A stretch of DNA of 37,573 bases from UBA2922 sp035352555 (GTDB lineage: Bacteria > Bacillota > Clostridia > Oscillospirales > Oscillospiraceae). The position numbers and the translations under genes are program-made. The stretch spans positions 1 to 37,573 of the forward strand of contig DAOPXW010000012.1 of NCBI GenBank assembly GCA_035352555.1. The letters are read 5' to 3'. Of this stretch, positions 14,373 to 21,323 are shown in pieces; positions within the stretch are counted from its first letter, which is position 1, and every line of letters starts with the position of its first letter. The notes beneath the pieces are model-generated. The model saw only the letters and a program-made list of their open reading frames with translations, searched no databases and was not told the origin of the DNA.

Positions 14373-14391
14373 AATTGCATCACCTCCGGTG

Positions 14392-14405
14392 CAACCTTAG
14401 GTTGT
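14392..14405. promoter_or_regulatory. CI/Cro operator O1
   Basis: CAACCTTAGGTTGT, an inverted repeat of CAACC/GGTTG, just downstream of the leftward promoter. Confidence 0.65.
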
Positions 14406-14412
14406 GCTTAAC

Positions 14413-14441
14413 AGTATATCGCTACTTTTAGTTGTTGTCAA
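14413..14441 (-). promoter_or_regulatory. Early leftward promoter
   Basis: On the minus strand TTGACA (14441-14436), a 17-base spacer, then TATACT (14418-14413): near-consensus sigma-A. The -35 box is inside operator O2. It drives cro and the whole leftward programme. Confidence 0.8.
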
Positions 14442-14445
14442 CAAC
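14431..14445. promoter_or_regulatory. CI/Cro operator O2
   Basis: GTTGTTG-T-CAACAAC, a perfect palindrome covering the -35 box of the leftward promoter, so occupancy should block it. Confidence 0.65.
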
Positions 14446-14462
14446 AATTTTGGTCCGTTTCG

Positions 14463-14491
14463 TTGACCGGCGCAACCGTAAGTTGTATTCT
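14463..14491 (+). promoter_or_regulatory. Repressor (CI) promoter with operator O3 in the spacer
   Basis: TTGACC (14463-14468), 17-base spacer, TATTCT (14486-14491). The spacer contains CAACCGTAAGTTG (14473-14485), a third operator, so CI or Cro binding here should repress cI. The AAAGAGGTGAT ribosome site and ATG 14515 follow. Confidence 0.75.
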
Positions 14492-14514
14492 TAATACAAA
14501 AAAGAGGTGATCGT

Positions 14515-15309
14515 ATGTTTGGTGAACAACTTAAACGCCTGAGGGGCCAGGCTGGTTTATCTCAAAATGACCTTGGCAAAAAATTATTTGTCAGCGCGCA
14601 GGCTGTAGGTAAATGGGAACGTGACGAAGCAACACCAAACCCAGAAACGATCTCCAAAATTGCGATGATATTTGGCGTGTCGGCGGATGTATTGCTGGAT
14701 AATAAGGCACCAAAATCCACATCTGCTGCTCCTATATTTAATCCCAACGACAAGATCGGCCAGGAGATGGCGCATCTCCGTGCTGCCCTCAATGATGACG
14801 GGCTGGACCAGTGGCTTAATTACGGCCAATACCTTACGGGCAAGCCGGAACTCCAGCGTAAGGATGGCGACAATATTCTTGATCTGCCGAAGATCCGCAA
14901 ATATCTCACCGGTCCGGCCGCTGGCAAGGCCTCCCCGATCCAGGGCGAGGATTATGAGGACATCCCTTACCCGGAGGACGCGCCCCGCGGCGCGGACTTC
15001 TGCGTCGATGTCCGCGGCAACAGCATGGAGCCGTATATCAAGGATGGCAGCACGGTCTATGTTCGGCGTGGCGTCAGCCTGCAGCAGTTTGATGTCGGCG
15101 TCTTTTTCTACTCCGGCGACGTGTACGTCAAGCAGATCTGCGCCGATTATTCTGGCGGTGTCAATCTGCTCTCGGCAAATCCGCGCCGGGAGGATGCCAA
15201 TATTCGCATTGAGCCGTCCGATGCTTCCTATCTCGTCTGCTTTGGCAAGGTGCTGCTGCCGCATCGGTTGCCGGAGCCAAACTATCACGTTGATGGGTCC
15301 CGGAGATAA
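14515..15309 (+). CDS. cI: CI-like lysogeny repressor (XRE-S24)
   Basis: A 264-residue repressor. HTH at residues 5-60 (RGQAGLSQNDLGKKLFVSAQ, then AVGKWERDEATPN). The C-terminal S24/LexA-type self-cleavage domain has the nucleophile Ser in VRGNSMEPYI (about residue 180) and the general-base Lys in GDVYVKQI (about residue 210). An Ala-Gly pair in GPAAGKAS is the likely cleavage site. It should keep lytic genes off and be inactivated by RecA-stimulated cleavage after DNA damage. AGAGGTGAT precedes the ATG. Confidence 0.92.
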   Translation: MFGEQLKRLRGQAGLSQNDLGKKLFVSAQAVGKWERDEATPNPETISKIAMIFGVSADVLLDNKAPKSTSAAPIFNPNDKIGQEMAHLRAALNDDGLDQWLNYGQYLTGKPELQRKDGDNILDLPKIRKYLTGPAAGKASPIQGEDYEDIPYPEDAPRGADFCVDVRGNSMEPYIKDGSTVYVRRGVSLQQFDVGVFFYSGDVYVKQICADYSGGVNLLSANPRREDANIRIEPSDASYLVCFGKVLLPHRLPEPNYHVDGSRR

Positions 15310-15652
15310 AGCAGGCCGGACACAGCCGAAGCTGCGCCCGGGCGAAAAAGTGTTTAGTACATGGCTTGGAAGGTCGTCTGTAGGCAAGCGTGACGTCTCT
15401 ACGGCGATCACCATAACGGATCAGCGGCTGCTGATCAGCACTATCAACGGCGTCGGCGTAAAAACGTGGACGCAATTCCCGTATGTCAACTGTGTCGGCT
15501 TTGACGGAGTCAATGGCCGCGCTGACCAATGCGATCTGTCCCTGTCCTGCGACGGCCAGCGTATTACGCTCCTGGGTCCGCAGGCAGAGCTGCAGCAACT
15601 CCTCGACGCCGTCCTTGATGCCATTTGCGAATACACGCCGTTGCCGGATTGA
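15293..15652 (+). CDS. PH-domain-like protein
   Basis: A 119-residue protein starting MGPGDKAGRTQPKLRPGEKV, overlapping the cI end by 17 bp. The pattern STAITITDQRLLISTINGVG and the aromatic strand WTQFPYVNCVGFDG resemble bacterial PH-like domains. The ribosome site is weak, suggesting coupling to cI. Expressed with the repressor, so it is a lysogenic gene of unknown role. Confidence 0.55.
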   Translation: MGPGDKAGRTQPKLRPGEKVFSTWLGRSSVGKRDVSTAITITDQRLLISTINGVGVKTWTQFPYVNCVGFDGVNGRADQCDLSLSCDGQRITLLGPQAELQQLLDAVLDAICEYTPLPD

Positions 15653-15666
15653 TTGGAGGGATTACA

Positions 15667-16353
15667 ATGCCCAGATGGCTCCGCATCATCTTTTTTGTGC
15701 TAGGATGTATTTTTGCCGTTTTCGGTCTGCTGCTCGCCGCATCTCAGACTTGGGACGGTATGACCTTCGGGTTTGTTATGGCGGCCGTCAACTTCGGACT
15801 ATCCTGCATCCGGAGAAATAATGAACGTCTTTTCCCAAAGCGCAAACGAGTGACCGTGCCGCCGACAAGAAGGCATTTTGCGCCTGTCGTCGAGCCCGTA
15901 ATCCCTGAACCCGCGGCCGATGCTGCCATTGAGCAGCCGCCAGAGCCCTCAGAGGCCGAATGGTATGCTGCAGATTCGGAGCCTGGCGCAGCCCCCGATC
16001 CCGATATGCCGGTCGGCGGCATGGATATCACGCCAAAGCCTGGCAGCATAGCGGATAAACTTGCGGACGCCATAGCGGCGATGCCCGCGGCCACACCGCG
16101 TAAACCAACCAGCGCCAAGAAAATTCTCGTCGCGGATCGCAAGGCCGAAGCTCGCGCCGCTGGCTTCGCCTGCTGTCCCCGTTGCGGATCCACGTCTCTC
16201 TCCGGGCAAAAGCACGGATATGGCGTAGGGAAAGCCGCAGCCGGCGTACTCCTGGTGGGCGGTATTGGGCTCGTCGCAGGGGGCATTGGGGCCAACAAAG
16301 TCAAAGTGACTTGCCTCAACTGTGGCTATCAGTTTCGCCCTGGGCAGAAATAA
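15667..16353 (+). CDS. Membrane protein with C-terminal zinc ribbon
   Basis: A 228-residue protein. Two N-terminal membrane segments (LRIIFFVLGCIFAVFGLLLA and FGFVMAAVNFGLSCI) are followed by a proline/alanine-rich linker (residues 75-150). The C-terminal zinc ribbon has CPRC and CLNC, separated by a glycine-rich hydrophobic stretch (GKAAAGVLLVGGIGLVAGGI). ATG 15667 follows GGAGGG. Expressed between cI and int, it may act at the membrane of the lysogen, for example in superinfection exclusion; that role is speculative. Confidence 0.6.
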   Translation: MPRWLRIIFFVLGCIFAVFGLLLAASQTWDGMTFGFVMAAVNFGLSCIRRNNERLFPKRKRVTVPPTRRHFAPVVEPVIPEPAADAAIEQPPEPSEAEWYAADSEPGAAPDPDMPVGGMDITPKPGSIADKLADAIAAMPAATPRKPTSAKKILVADRKAEARAAGFACCPRCGSTSLSGQKHGYGVGKAAAGVLLVGGIGLVAGGIGANKVKVTCLNCGYQFRPGQK

Positions 16354-16354
16354 G

Positions 16355-16371
16355 GTGTCCAGATTGGACAC
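16355..16371. promoter_or_regulatory. Dispersed palindrome (candidate parS), site 4
   Basis: GTGTCCAG-A-TTGGACAC, one arm mismatch, flanked by G and C that extend the dyad. It lies directly before the GGAGGT of the integrase gene. Confidence 0.65.
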
Positions 16372-16384
16372 CAGGAGGTAATCA

Positions 16385-17560
16385 ATGCCCCGAAAAGACG
16401 CCCCGGAATTTTCCTATGACGAAATGACCGGGCTTTACTGTAAAAAAGCAAAAAATCCAACTACAGGAAAATGGGTAAAAATCTATGGCCATACCAAAGC
16501 CGAGGTCAAGGATAAAAAAAAGGACCGAGAAAAACAATGGGGGCTGGATGCCTCTGCCGCTGGCTGCCCTTACGTCCATCAATACGCGGCAACCTGGTAT
16601 CGGCTAAACACCGTCGGACTCAGCGCAAAGCGGCTAGCCGATTACAAAAGCGCAATAAATAATCACATCTGCCCCGTGATCGGCGATATGCTCATGCGCG
16701 ACGTTACATCCGATGACGCGCTCTCTGTGCTGGAGGATGCCTCCGAGCTATCTAAATCTGCACAGTCGAAGATCGTCACTACGATGAAACGAATATTCGA
16801 AGCAGCTGAGGACGCTGGCGTGATCCAGCGCTCCCCATGCCGCAAACTTAAAGCCGGCGGCGCGGCCTCGGCAGAAAAGCATCCGCTAACTGTGGAACAG
16901 CAGACGGCGCTGATCATGGCCGTCAAAGATACTCCGGCCTATACCTTTGTCATGCTTGGACTATATTCCGGCCTTCGGCGCGAGGAAATCCTTGCCCTGC
17001 AATGGGATCAGGTGCATTTGGATGATGATCCGCCATATCTCTCTGTGCGACGGGCTATGCGCTGGGAGAAAAATCAACCCATCGTAACGGATGAGCTGAA
17101 AAGCAAAGCGGCAAAACGCGATATTCCGCTTCCGGCGCCGTTGGCCGAATGCCTGGCGGAGGCAGCCCTGAGATCCACAAGCGACTATGTTATTGCCGAC
17201 ACAAAAGGCAATGCCATGTCGATGATCTCCTATCGGCGCCGCATTCTGGATCCGATCACTGTCCGCACAGCCAGGATGACCACCCGTATCGGACCGGATG
17301 GGCAGCCGCACGAAGTGGCGCTTAAGGTCGGCGACAAGGTCCGAAATCATCCCATCACAATCTCGTTGGATTTTCACGTCACGCCGCACCTGCTGCGACA
17401 CACCTATATCACGCGCTTGATCCTTGCCGGCGTAAATATCAAGACCGTGCAGTACCTCGCCGGTCATGCCACCGTGCAGCTCACGCTGAATATCTATACG
17501 CATCTCATGGAAAACCAGCCCCGAGACACGGCTGGAGCCGTTGAAAAAGCATTTGCGTAA
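16385..17560 (+). CDS. int: Tyrosine-family integrase
   Basis: A 391-residue site-specific recombinase. The N-terminal arm-binding region (residues 1-55) is lysine-rich, then comes a SAM-like core-binding domain (HQYAATWYRLNTVGLSAKR). The catalytic domain has Arg in YSGLRREEILALQWD, His-x-x-Arg in TPHLLRHTYITR, the AGHATVQLT His, and the Tyr nucleophile in LNIYTHLM. It inserts the phage at a tRNA gene; attP lies 90 bp downstream. Start ATG after GGAGGT, which sits beside a parS-like palindrome. Confidence 0.95.
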   Translation: MPRKDAPEFSYDEMTGLYCKKAKNPTTGKWVKIYGHTKAEVKDKKKDREKQWGLDASAAGCPYVHQYAATWYRLNTVGLSAKRLADYKSAINNHICPVIGDMLMRDVTSDDALSVLEDASELSKSAQSKIVTTMKRIFEAAEDAGVIQRSPCRKLKAGGAASAEKHPLTVEQQTALIMAVKDTPAYTFVMLGLYSGLRREEILALQWDQVHLDDDPPYLSVRRAMRWEKNQPIVTDELKSKAAKRDIPLPAPLAECLAEAALRSTSDYVIADTKGNAMSMISYRRRILDPITVRTARMTTRIGPDGQPHEVALKVGDKVRNHPITISLDFHVTPHLLRHTYITRLILAGVNIKTVQYLAGHATVQLTLNIYTHLMENQPRDTAGAVEKAFA

Positions 17561-17650
17561 AGCTCAGGGCCGAAAATAGGGCCTAATTGAAAATTGGAAT
17601 TCTGCTCAAATGCAGTAATACCGGGCGTCTTAAGGCCGTAGGCCGTCACT

Positions 17651-17695
17651 CTTTTAAGCAGGGTGTCGGGGGTTCGAATCCCCCCTGGAGCACCA
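17651..17695 (+). other. attP: attP core, 3' part of a tRNA (probably Lys-UUU)
   Basis: CTTTTAA (anticodon loop, UUU anticodon) then GCAGGGTGTC, a T-arm GGGGG-TTCGAAT-CCCCC (17668-17684), acceptor strand CTGGAGC, discriminator A and CCA. The 5' half of a tRNA is absent, so this is not a functional tRNA but the phage copy that restores the host gene on integration. It lies just after int. Lys identity is inferred from the loop. Confidence 0.85.
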
Positions 17696-17703
17696 CAAGG
17701 AAA

Positions 17704-17743
17704 GGCCCGCAAAGCCTTGATATTAAAGGCCTTGCGGGTCTTT
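17704..17743 (+). terminator. Terminator downstream of int/attP
   Basis: GGCCCGCAAAGCC (17704-17716) and GGCCTTGCGGGTC (17728-17740) form a stem with one mismatch and one wobble, ending in TCTTT. It probably ends the rightward lysogeny transcript. Confidence 0.55.
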
Positions 17744-17840
17744 GCATCTTCCCAAAAATTCCGAAATATGCGCTTGCGAATTGCAAAATTTAGGCCCAAA
17801 TTAGGGCCCATTCCATACCTCTGGGCCTAAAAATGGGCCC

Positions 17841-17874
17841 AAAAACTAGCCCGGCGAGGTCTCCCCCGCCGGGC
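17841..17874 (-). terminator. Terminator of the accessory (acr-like) operon
   Basis: Stem GCCCGGCG/CGCCGGGC (17849-17874). Leftward it is followed after three bases by TTTTT (17845-17841). It lies just after the AcrVA2-like stop. Confidence 0.65.
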
Positions 17875-17884
17875 AAACTTATTA

Positions 17885-18889
17885 CTACCTTATTGGCCGG
17901 ATCACCGGGTCCATCTCATCCTCAGCGTTGACAGGTATCGGCGGCAGCCAGTGCACCACAAGCACCCGATCCCCGTCGAGGGGGCCACTCCAGAAGTGAT
18001 GCCAATGTGCCCGCCTGATATGGGGTACAGGCGAGGCATGGCTGCCGTGCTCCTGCGTCTCCTGCCGCGGAGCCGCCGCGGCCTTGCGCATAGCCGCGCC
18101 GATTCGGGTCCCGACATCCAGCGTCGCCGCGCGCCGGGGTATGCCGTCGGGGTTATACGTTCGCCGCGCGCGCAGCTCGCCCTCGGCCGGGATGTCCGGC
18201 TCCGCCGAGCACAAATACAACACAAGGTTGATAGACGCCGTGACGTCCTCCTCGCTGGGGACGCAGTCGGGCCCAACGCCCGGTTGATCAACCGAGAGAT
18301 GCGCCCGCTGCGCCGCCGACGCTTTGAGCGCGCCGATACTGTCCTGCAGCGTGCCGCCAGGCAGCAGTACCGGCATTGACACGGTATCGCCATCCTGCAG
18401 CAAATACAGCAGGCGCAGCTCCGGCACGCGGGACGGAACGTCAAACTCCATCCACGCGTAAAAGCCCAGCGCGGCGTACCCGTCAAGCGCAAATTTGCGC
18501 TCAACAAAAACGCAGAAAAACGGCATCCGGTAAAGCGCCTCGCGCGGAAGATCCCCGTCCAGAGGCTGCTCGGCCAGCGCCTGCGCGACGATGGGGTCAT
18601 AGCGGTATATGATCTTGGACTTGCGCCAAAGCAGCGCGGCCGTCAGCTCCGGCAGCTGAGTGACGCCGCCGGGCAGTCCGGACATGACCTCATTAGCCTT
18701 ATCCACCGGAGCGCCGTGCGTAAGGATCGCATATACCGCCGCCATCGGCAGGCCGCACCAGTCCGGCCAGTCGCCGCCAAAATCGGCCTTGCCCCTCAAA
18801 AATATCTGCTCATTTTCCAGCGCGTCCGGCGTCCGGGCGAGCACCCGCCGGGTAAAAGCCTCGGCGGGATGCAGCTTGTCGCTGCTCAT
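17885..18889 (-). CDS. AcrVA2-family protein (anti-CRISPR candidate)
   Basis: A 334-residue protein that I match from memory to AcrVA2 of Moraxella. Shared landmarks in order: LYRMPFFCVFVE (AcrVA2 has LPDWCVYVD) at 119-130, LYLCSAEPDI (LWLCVAEPDI) at 224-233, VPHIRRAHWHHFW (RPHIRRGHWHGYW) at 288-300, and HWLPPIPVN near the end. The length is also similar (about 322 in AcrVA2). AcrVA2 lowers Cas12a by acting on its mRNA and nascent chain; homologues occur well beyond Cas12a hosts, so the target here is uncertain. ATG overlaps the XRE regulator stop (ATGA). It lies at the prophage edge next to attP, a typical site for accessory genes. Confidence 0.8.
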   Translation of the reverse strand: MSSDKLHPAEAFTRRVLARTPDALENEQIFLRGKADFGGDWPDWCGLPMAAVYAILTHGAPVDKANEVMSGLPGGVTQLPELTAALLWRKSKIIYRYDPIVAQALAEQPLDGDLPREALYRMPFFCVFVERKFALDGYAALGFYAWMEFDVPSRVPELRLLYLLQDGDTVSMPVLLPGGTLQDSIGALKASAAQRAHLSVDQPGVGPDCVPSEEDVTASINLVLYLCSAEPDIPAEGELRARRTYNPDGIPRRAATLDVGTRIGAAMRKAAAAPRQETQEHGSHASPVPHIRRAHWHHFWSGPLDGDRVLVVHWLPPIPVNAEDEMDPVIRPIR

Positions 18890-19110
18890 AGTAGGTCACG
18901 GGCATCAACGCCCAGCGCGTCGGCCAACGAGAGCCCGTTCCGCAGCGATATATTCTCGGCCTTAATCGTACCGGCCTCAAGCTTTTGCACTTGGGATATA
19001 TTGAGCCCGGCGGCGTCGGCGAGGGCTTGTTGCGTTAACCCTTTTGATTGGCGCAATTCCTTGAGCCTCCCTCCTAGGGGATCGGACTGTAATTGATTTT
19101 CAGATTTCAT
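18886..19110 (-). CDS. Small XRE regulator, candidate Aca protein
   Basis: A 74-residue single HTH: LKELRQSKGLTQQALADAAG, then LNISQVQKLEAGTIKAENIS, ending LADALGVDARDLL. It precedes and overlaps the AcrVA2-like gene (ATGA). Small HTH proteins encoded with anti-CRISPRs (Aca) repress the operon by binding inverted repeats in its promoter. The matching pair of palindromes at 19501-19549 supports that role. A weak GGAAGTG site precedes ATG 19110. A GC hairpin (CCCCGCC/GGCGGGG, 19149-19170) upstream might reduce expression relative to the first gene. Confidence 0.7.
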   Translation of the reverse strand: MKSENQLQSDPLGGRLKELRQSKGLTQQALADAAGLNISQVQKLEAGTIKAENISLRNGLSLADALGVDARDLL

Positions 19111-19185
19111 ATTCTTTCACTTCCATGTTTCCAAAAAGAACAATGTCTCCCCGCCTTTAGCCGGGCGGGGGCGGCATATTGTCAA

Positions 19186-19446
19186 TCAGGTGTCCGGGGT
19201 CTGAGATGCGGCAAGTTTCTCGGCATCCTTCAGCGCATCGGCGTAAGTTTGGCAGGAATGGATATCTCCAGAGCCCTTAAGATAATAATAGCTGGAAACA
19301 TTGAGTACCTCCCCGGTAAGAATGTCAACAATCATCGAGCTTTCTGCAATTACCGGCTGTTGAGTGCCAGAAAATTCTTTGCTGACGATAGTGCGTGATT
19401 CGGTTTCGTTGAAATCCTTAATAATATCACCAAATACATTTGTCAT
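19186..19446 (-). CDS. Unknown 86-aa protein, first gene of the accessory operon
   Basis: An 86-residue acidic protein, MTNVFGDIIKDFNETESRTI at the start, with a beta-rich middle (MIVDILTGEVLNVSSYYYLK) and helical C-terminus. ATG 19446 after GGAGG is chosen; the frame upstream to 19596 crosses the promoter and operators. It is first behind a near-consensus promoter, ahead of the XRE and AcrVA2-like genes. No homologue recognised. Guilt by association makes it a candidate anti-defence protein. Confidence 0.65.
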   Translation of the reverse strand: MTNVFGDIIKDFNETESRTIVSKEFSGTQQPVIAESSMIVDILTGEVLNVSSYYYLKGSGDIHSCQTYADALKDAEKLAASQTPDT

Positions 19447-19495
19447 CGTTATTTCCTCCCGGCCAGTGGCCTTTTGTTTTCCTCTTTGTGATTCT

Positions 19496-19524
19496 AATAT
19501 ACTCCAATATTGGAGCATTGTCAA
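19496..19524 (-). promoter_or_regulatory. Promoter of the acr-like operon
   Basis: Minus strand TTGACA (19524-19519), exactly 17-base spacer, TATATT (19501-19496). The spacer is filled by the palindrome CTCCAATATTGGAG, so a bound regulator would exclude RNA polymerase. About 45 bases of leader precede the 86-aa gene. Confidence 0.85.
19501..19516. promoter_or_regulatory. Operator palindrome in the promoter spacer
   Basis: ACTCCAATATTGGAGC, 14-bp perfect core CTCCAATATTGGAG between -35 and -10. A second copy is centred 33 bp upstream. Confidence 0.7.
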
Positions 19525-19533
19525 TAGTTTTTC

Positions 19534-19549
19534 ACTCCAATATTGGAGT
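19534..19549. promoter_or_regulatory. Upstream operator palindrome
   Basis: ACTCCAATATTGGAGT, perfect over 16 bp, centred 33 bp (about three helical turns) upstream of the spacer copy, allowing cooperative binding of dimers on one face. Confidence 0.7.
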
Positions 19550-19594
19550 AAATGTGTACAAAGATACCCGCGCGCAATTGTGCGTAATGCCGGC

Positions 19595-19629
19595 AAAAAG
19601 GCACCCGGCGAAACCGCTCGCCGGGTGCC
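19595..19629 (-). terminator. Strong terminator of the late leftward operon
   Basis: Perfect 11-bp stem GGCACCCGGCG/CGCCGGGTGCC with an 8-base loop, then TTTTT on the leftward strand (19599-19595). It follows the holin gene and separates the late operon from the acr-like operon. Confidence 0.9.
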
Positions 19630-19641
19630 TCTCGATAAAAT

Positions 19642-19980
19642 TTATGCGAAGATCTTTGCCGTGTCGGCCTCGCTGGGCGCGTTTACGACCTTGCTCATGC
19701 CGCACAGCTTGTCGATCATCTTGCCCACGGCGTCGATATCCACGTCGTAATTAAGCTCCTTGGCGGATGCCTGCACCATGGCGAGCACCCACTCTTTTCG
19801 GGTCGCGCCGTCGGCAAACTTTGTCTCGGCCGTCGCCATGTACTTCATGACGAGCTCCAGCAGCCGCGTCCAGTTTTTTTCCTTCACGGCCTGGGTCACG
19901 TACTGCACCAGCTTCACCGCCAGCGGCAGGCACACGGCCAGCCCCGCCAGCACGCTCACGATCAGATTTAACCATTTCAT
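19642..19980 (-). CDS. Phage holin, LLH family
   Basis: A 112-residue protein with one N-terminal membrane segment (LIVSVLAGLAVCLPLAVKLV) and a helical tail containing LLELVMKYMATAETKFADGA, with later TRKEWVLAMV, the pattern of LLH-type holins in Firmicutes phages. It should form or assist the membrane hole that releases or activates the endolysin. ATG 19980 after AGGAGG. Last gene before the strong terminator. A second holin-like gene precedes it. Confidence 0.8.
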   Translation of the reverse strand: MKWLNLIVSVLAGLAVCLPLAVKLVQYVTQAVKEKNWTRLLELVMKYMATAETKFADGATRKEWVLAMVQASAKELNYDVDIDAVGKMIDKLCGMSKVVNAPSEADTAKIFA

Positions 19981-19991
19981 TCTTGCTCCTC

Positions 19992-20252
19992 CTATAGATC
20001 CCTTTCAAAATTTTTTGCCTTCGCGGCCTCGTATACAATCCCGTTGGCAGTGTTCTCCGCCCGTGATTTGTCGGTGTCCTTGTTAAGCACCGTGGCCACG
20101 GCGCCGTCGAATACTCCCACCATGCCGGTGATCCACGGCAGCGACCCACTAAACGCCTCATGCACGGCATAGAACGCCAAAGCAAAGCCCGCGATGTTGA
20201 CGAACGTCCAGACGATCAGCACCCACCGGACCTTATACTCCGACTTAGTCAT
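19992..20252 (-). CDS. Phage holin-like membrane protein
   Basis: An 86-residue protein with two membrane segments (VLIVWTFVNIAGFALAFYAV and LPWITGMVGVFDGAVATVL) and a charged C-terminal tail (NKDTDKSRAENTANG). Typical of small phage holins. It overlaps the amidase end by 8 bp and uses AAGGGG as ribosome site. Whether this or the LLH protein is the main holin cannot be told; one could be an antiholin. Confidence 0.7.
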   Translation of the reverse strand: MTKSEYKVRWVLIVWTFVNIAGFALAFYAVHEAFSGSLPWITGMVGVFDGAVATVLNKDTDKSRAENTANGIVYEAAKAKNFERDL

Positions 20253-21039
20253 TGCGGTTTAGCCCCTTGGCCTCCAACGCCGAATCGTAGATCCCGGCGG
20301 CGTAGTTAAAAGCCAGCAGCCGGACCATGTCCTGGGACAGGTCGATCTTGTCGCCGTTGCCGGTCTTGTCGCTGCCGTCCCCGGCGATCACGCCGGCGGT
20401 CATCAGCTTGTCCACCATGTCCCGCGCCCCCCAGTCGTTGGGGATGTCTTTCAGATGTGCGTATCTCACTTCATCCTCGCTTTCCGTCAGCCCGAAGGCC
20501 GACACCACGCCGCCGGCGATGGCCTGCGCCACCGCCTGGCGGCTTTTTGTGTAGATTTTCATGTCGTCCGCGTCGTCCAGAAAGCAGATTTCCAGCAGGT
20601 TTGCTTTGCACCCCATGTTATGCGCTGTGTTGATCACGGCGAAAGTTCCGGCCTGCTCTCCCCTGTTTTTCAGACCCAGCGCGGCGAGTCCCCGCATGAT
20701 TGCGTCTTCCGCGCCGCTGGATCTGCCTCTGGACGGATAGAAGATCTCAGCGCCGGTCGTCTGGCCGTTGCCTATGTAGTCGCCCACGCAGGCGTTGAAG
20801 TGGATCTCCAGCACGTAATCCCAGCCCTTGAGCTTTGCGGCTAGCGTCCCGGCTTTGGCGTCCCTGAAAGCGTCCCGCGCCTCGTCGTAGACGCCGACCT
20901 TGGCATAGGGCTCCAGCAACGGTTTCAGCAGATCAACCACCTTGATTGTCTCCTCGGCTTCCTTGTAGGTGACACCCTTCATTGTGGCAACGCAGCCGGG
21001 GTCCCCGGCGCCGTGCCCGGATACAAGCATTATTTTCAT
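20245..21039 (-). CDS. Endolysin, N-acetylmuramoyl-L-alanine amidase (Amidase_3)
   Basis: A 264-residue zinc amidase that cuts the bond between MurNAc and the peptide. Zinc ligands: His9 in VSGHGAGDPG, a Glu in YKEAEE (27-30), and His80 in LEIHFNA. Catalytic Glu150 in NLLEICF. The C-terminal 70 residues (DIPNDWGARDMVDKLMTAGV, IDLSQDMVRLLAFNYAAG) look like an SLH-type or wall-binding repeat. ATG after GGGAGGTGACGG, with a parS-like palindrome immediately upstream. Confidence 0.92.
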   Translation of the reverse strand: MKIMLVSGHGAGDPGCVATMKGVTYKEAEETIKVVDLLKPLLEPYAKVGVYDEARDAFRDAKAGTLAAKLKGWDYVLEIHFNACVGDYIGNGQTTGAEIFYPSRGRSSGAEDAIMRGLAALGLKNRGEQAGTFAVINTAHNMGCKANLLEICFLDDADDMKIYTKSRQAVAQAIAGGVVSAFGLTESEDEVRYAHLKDIPNDWGARDMVDKLMTAGVIAGDGSDKTGNGDKIDLSQDMVRLLAFNYAAGIYDSALEAKGLNRND

Positions 21040-21043
21040 TCCG

Positions 21044-21313
21044 TCACCTCCCGGTGTCCAATTTGGACACCGCCTCCAAATCCTTGATGCGGTTGTTGGC
21101 GACCTTGATCTGCTCCTCGATCACCGGAATTTTCTGCGCAAAACCATTATGCGCCCGCACCTCCCGGGTCAGCTCCTCAAGCTTGGTATCGGTCACGGCT
21201 TGGGCCGTCTGCAAACTGGCCTGGGTTTTGTTATAGACCGCCCGGTTGCTCAGCACCACGCCCAGCAGCGACAGCCCCCCGGTGATCAGCGCCACAATGA
21301 TAGCCTCTTTCAT
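21044..21313 (-). CDS. Small membrane/coiled-coil lysis-region protein
   Basis: An 89-residue protein. N-terminal membrane segment (AIIVALITGGLSLLGVVL), then a coiled coil (TDTKLEELTREVRAHNGF, IPVIEEQIKVANNRIKDLEA). It resembles XhlA-like accessory lysis proteins in layout, though it has the membrane segment at the N-terminus. Its last codons (VSKLDT) are read from the parS-like palindrome. ATG 21313 after GGAGG. Confidence 0.65.
   Translation of the reverse strand: MKEAIIVALITGGLSLLGVVLSNRAVYNKTQASLQTAQAVTDTKLEELTREVRAHNGFAQKIPVIEEQIKVANNRIKDLEAVSKLDTGR
21054..21070. promoter_or_regulatory. Dispersed palindrome (candidate parS), site 5
   Basis: GTGTCCAA-T-TTGGACAC, perfect arms, at the 3' end of the upstream gene and just before the GGGAGGTG of the endolysin gene. 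Confidence 0.7.
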
Positions 21314-21323
21314 TGCTGCCTCC

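Larger units (their letters stand above)
17565..17845. repeat. Integrase arm-type repeats around attP
   Basis: Words of the form GGGCCTAA/TTAGGCCC recur on both sides of the core: near 17568 and 17579 to the left, and near 17790, 17802, 17823 and 17834 to the right (for example TTAGGCCCAAATTAGGGCCC). Their position suggests arm sites for the integrase N-terminal domain. The clustering may also reflect small inverted repeats. Confidence 0.5.

Noticed and set aside
17651..17695. A complete tRNA gene
   Set aside because: Only the anticodon loop to CCA is present. The 5' half does not pair, so it is the attP copy of a tRNA 3' end.
19501..19549. Treating CTCCAATATTGGAG as further parS copies
   Set aside because: It shares the TCCAA/TTGGA core, but the outer bases and spacing differ (even, 16 bp, no GTG/CAC ends) and it sits in a promoter, so it is a separate operator.
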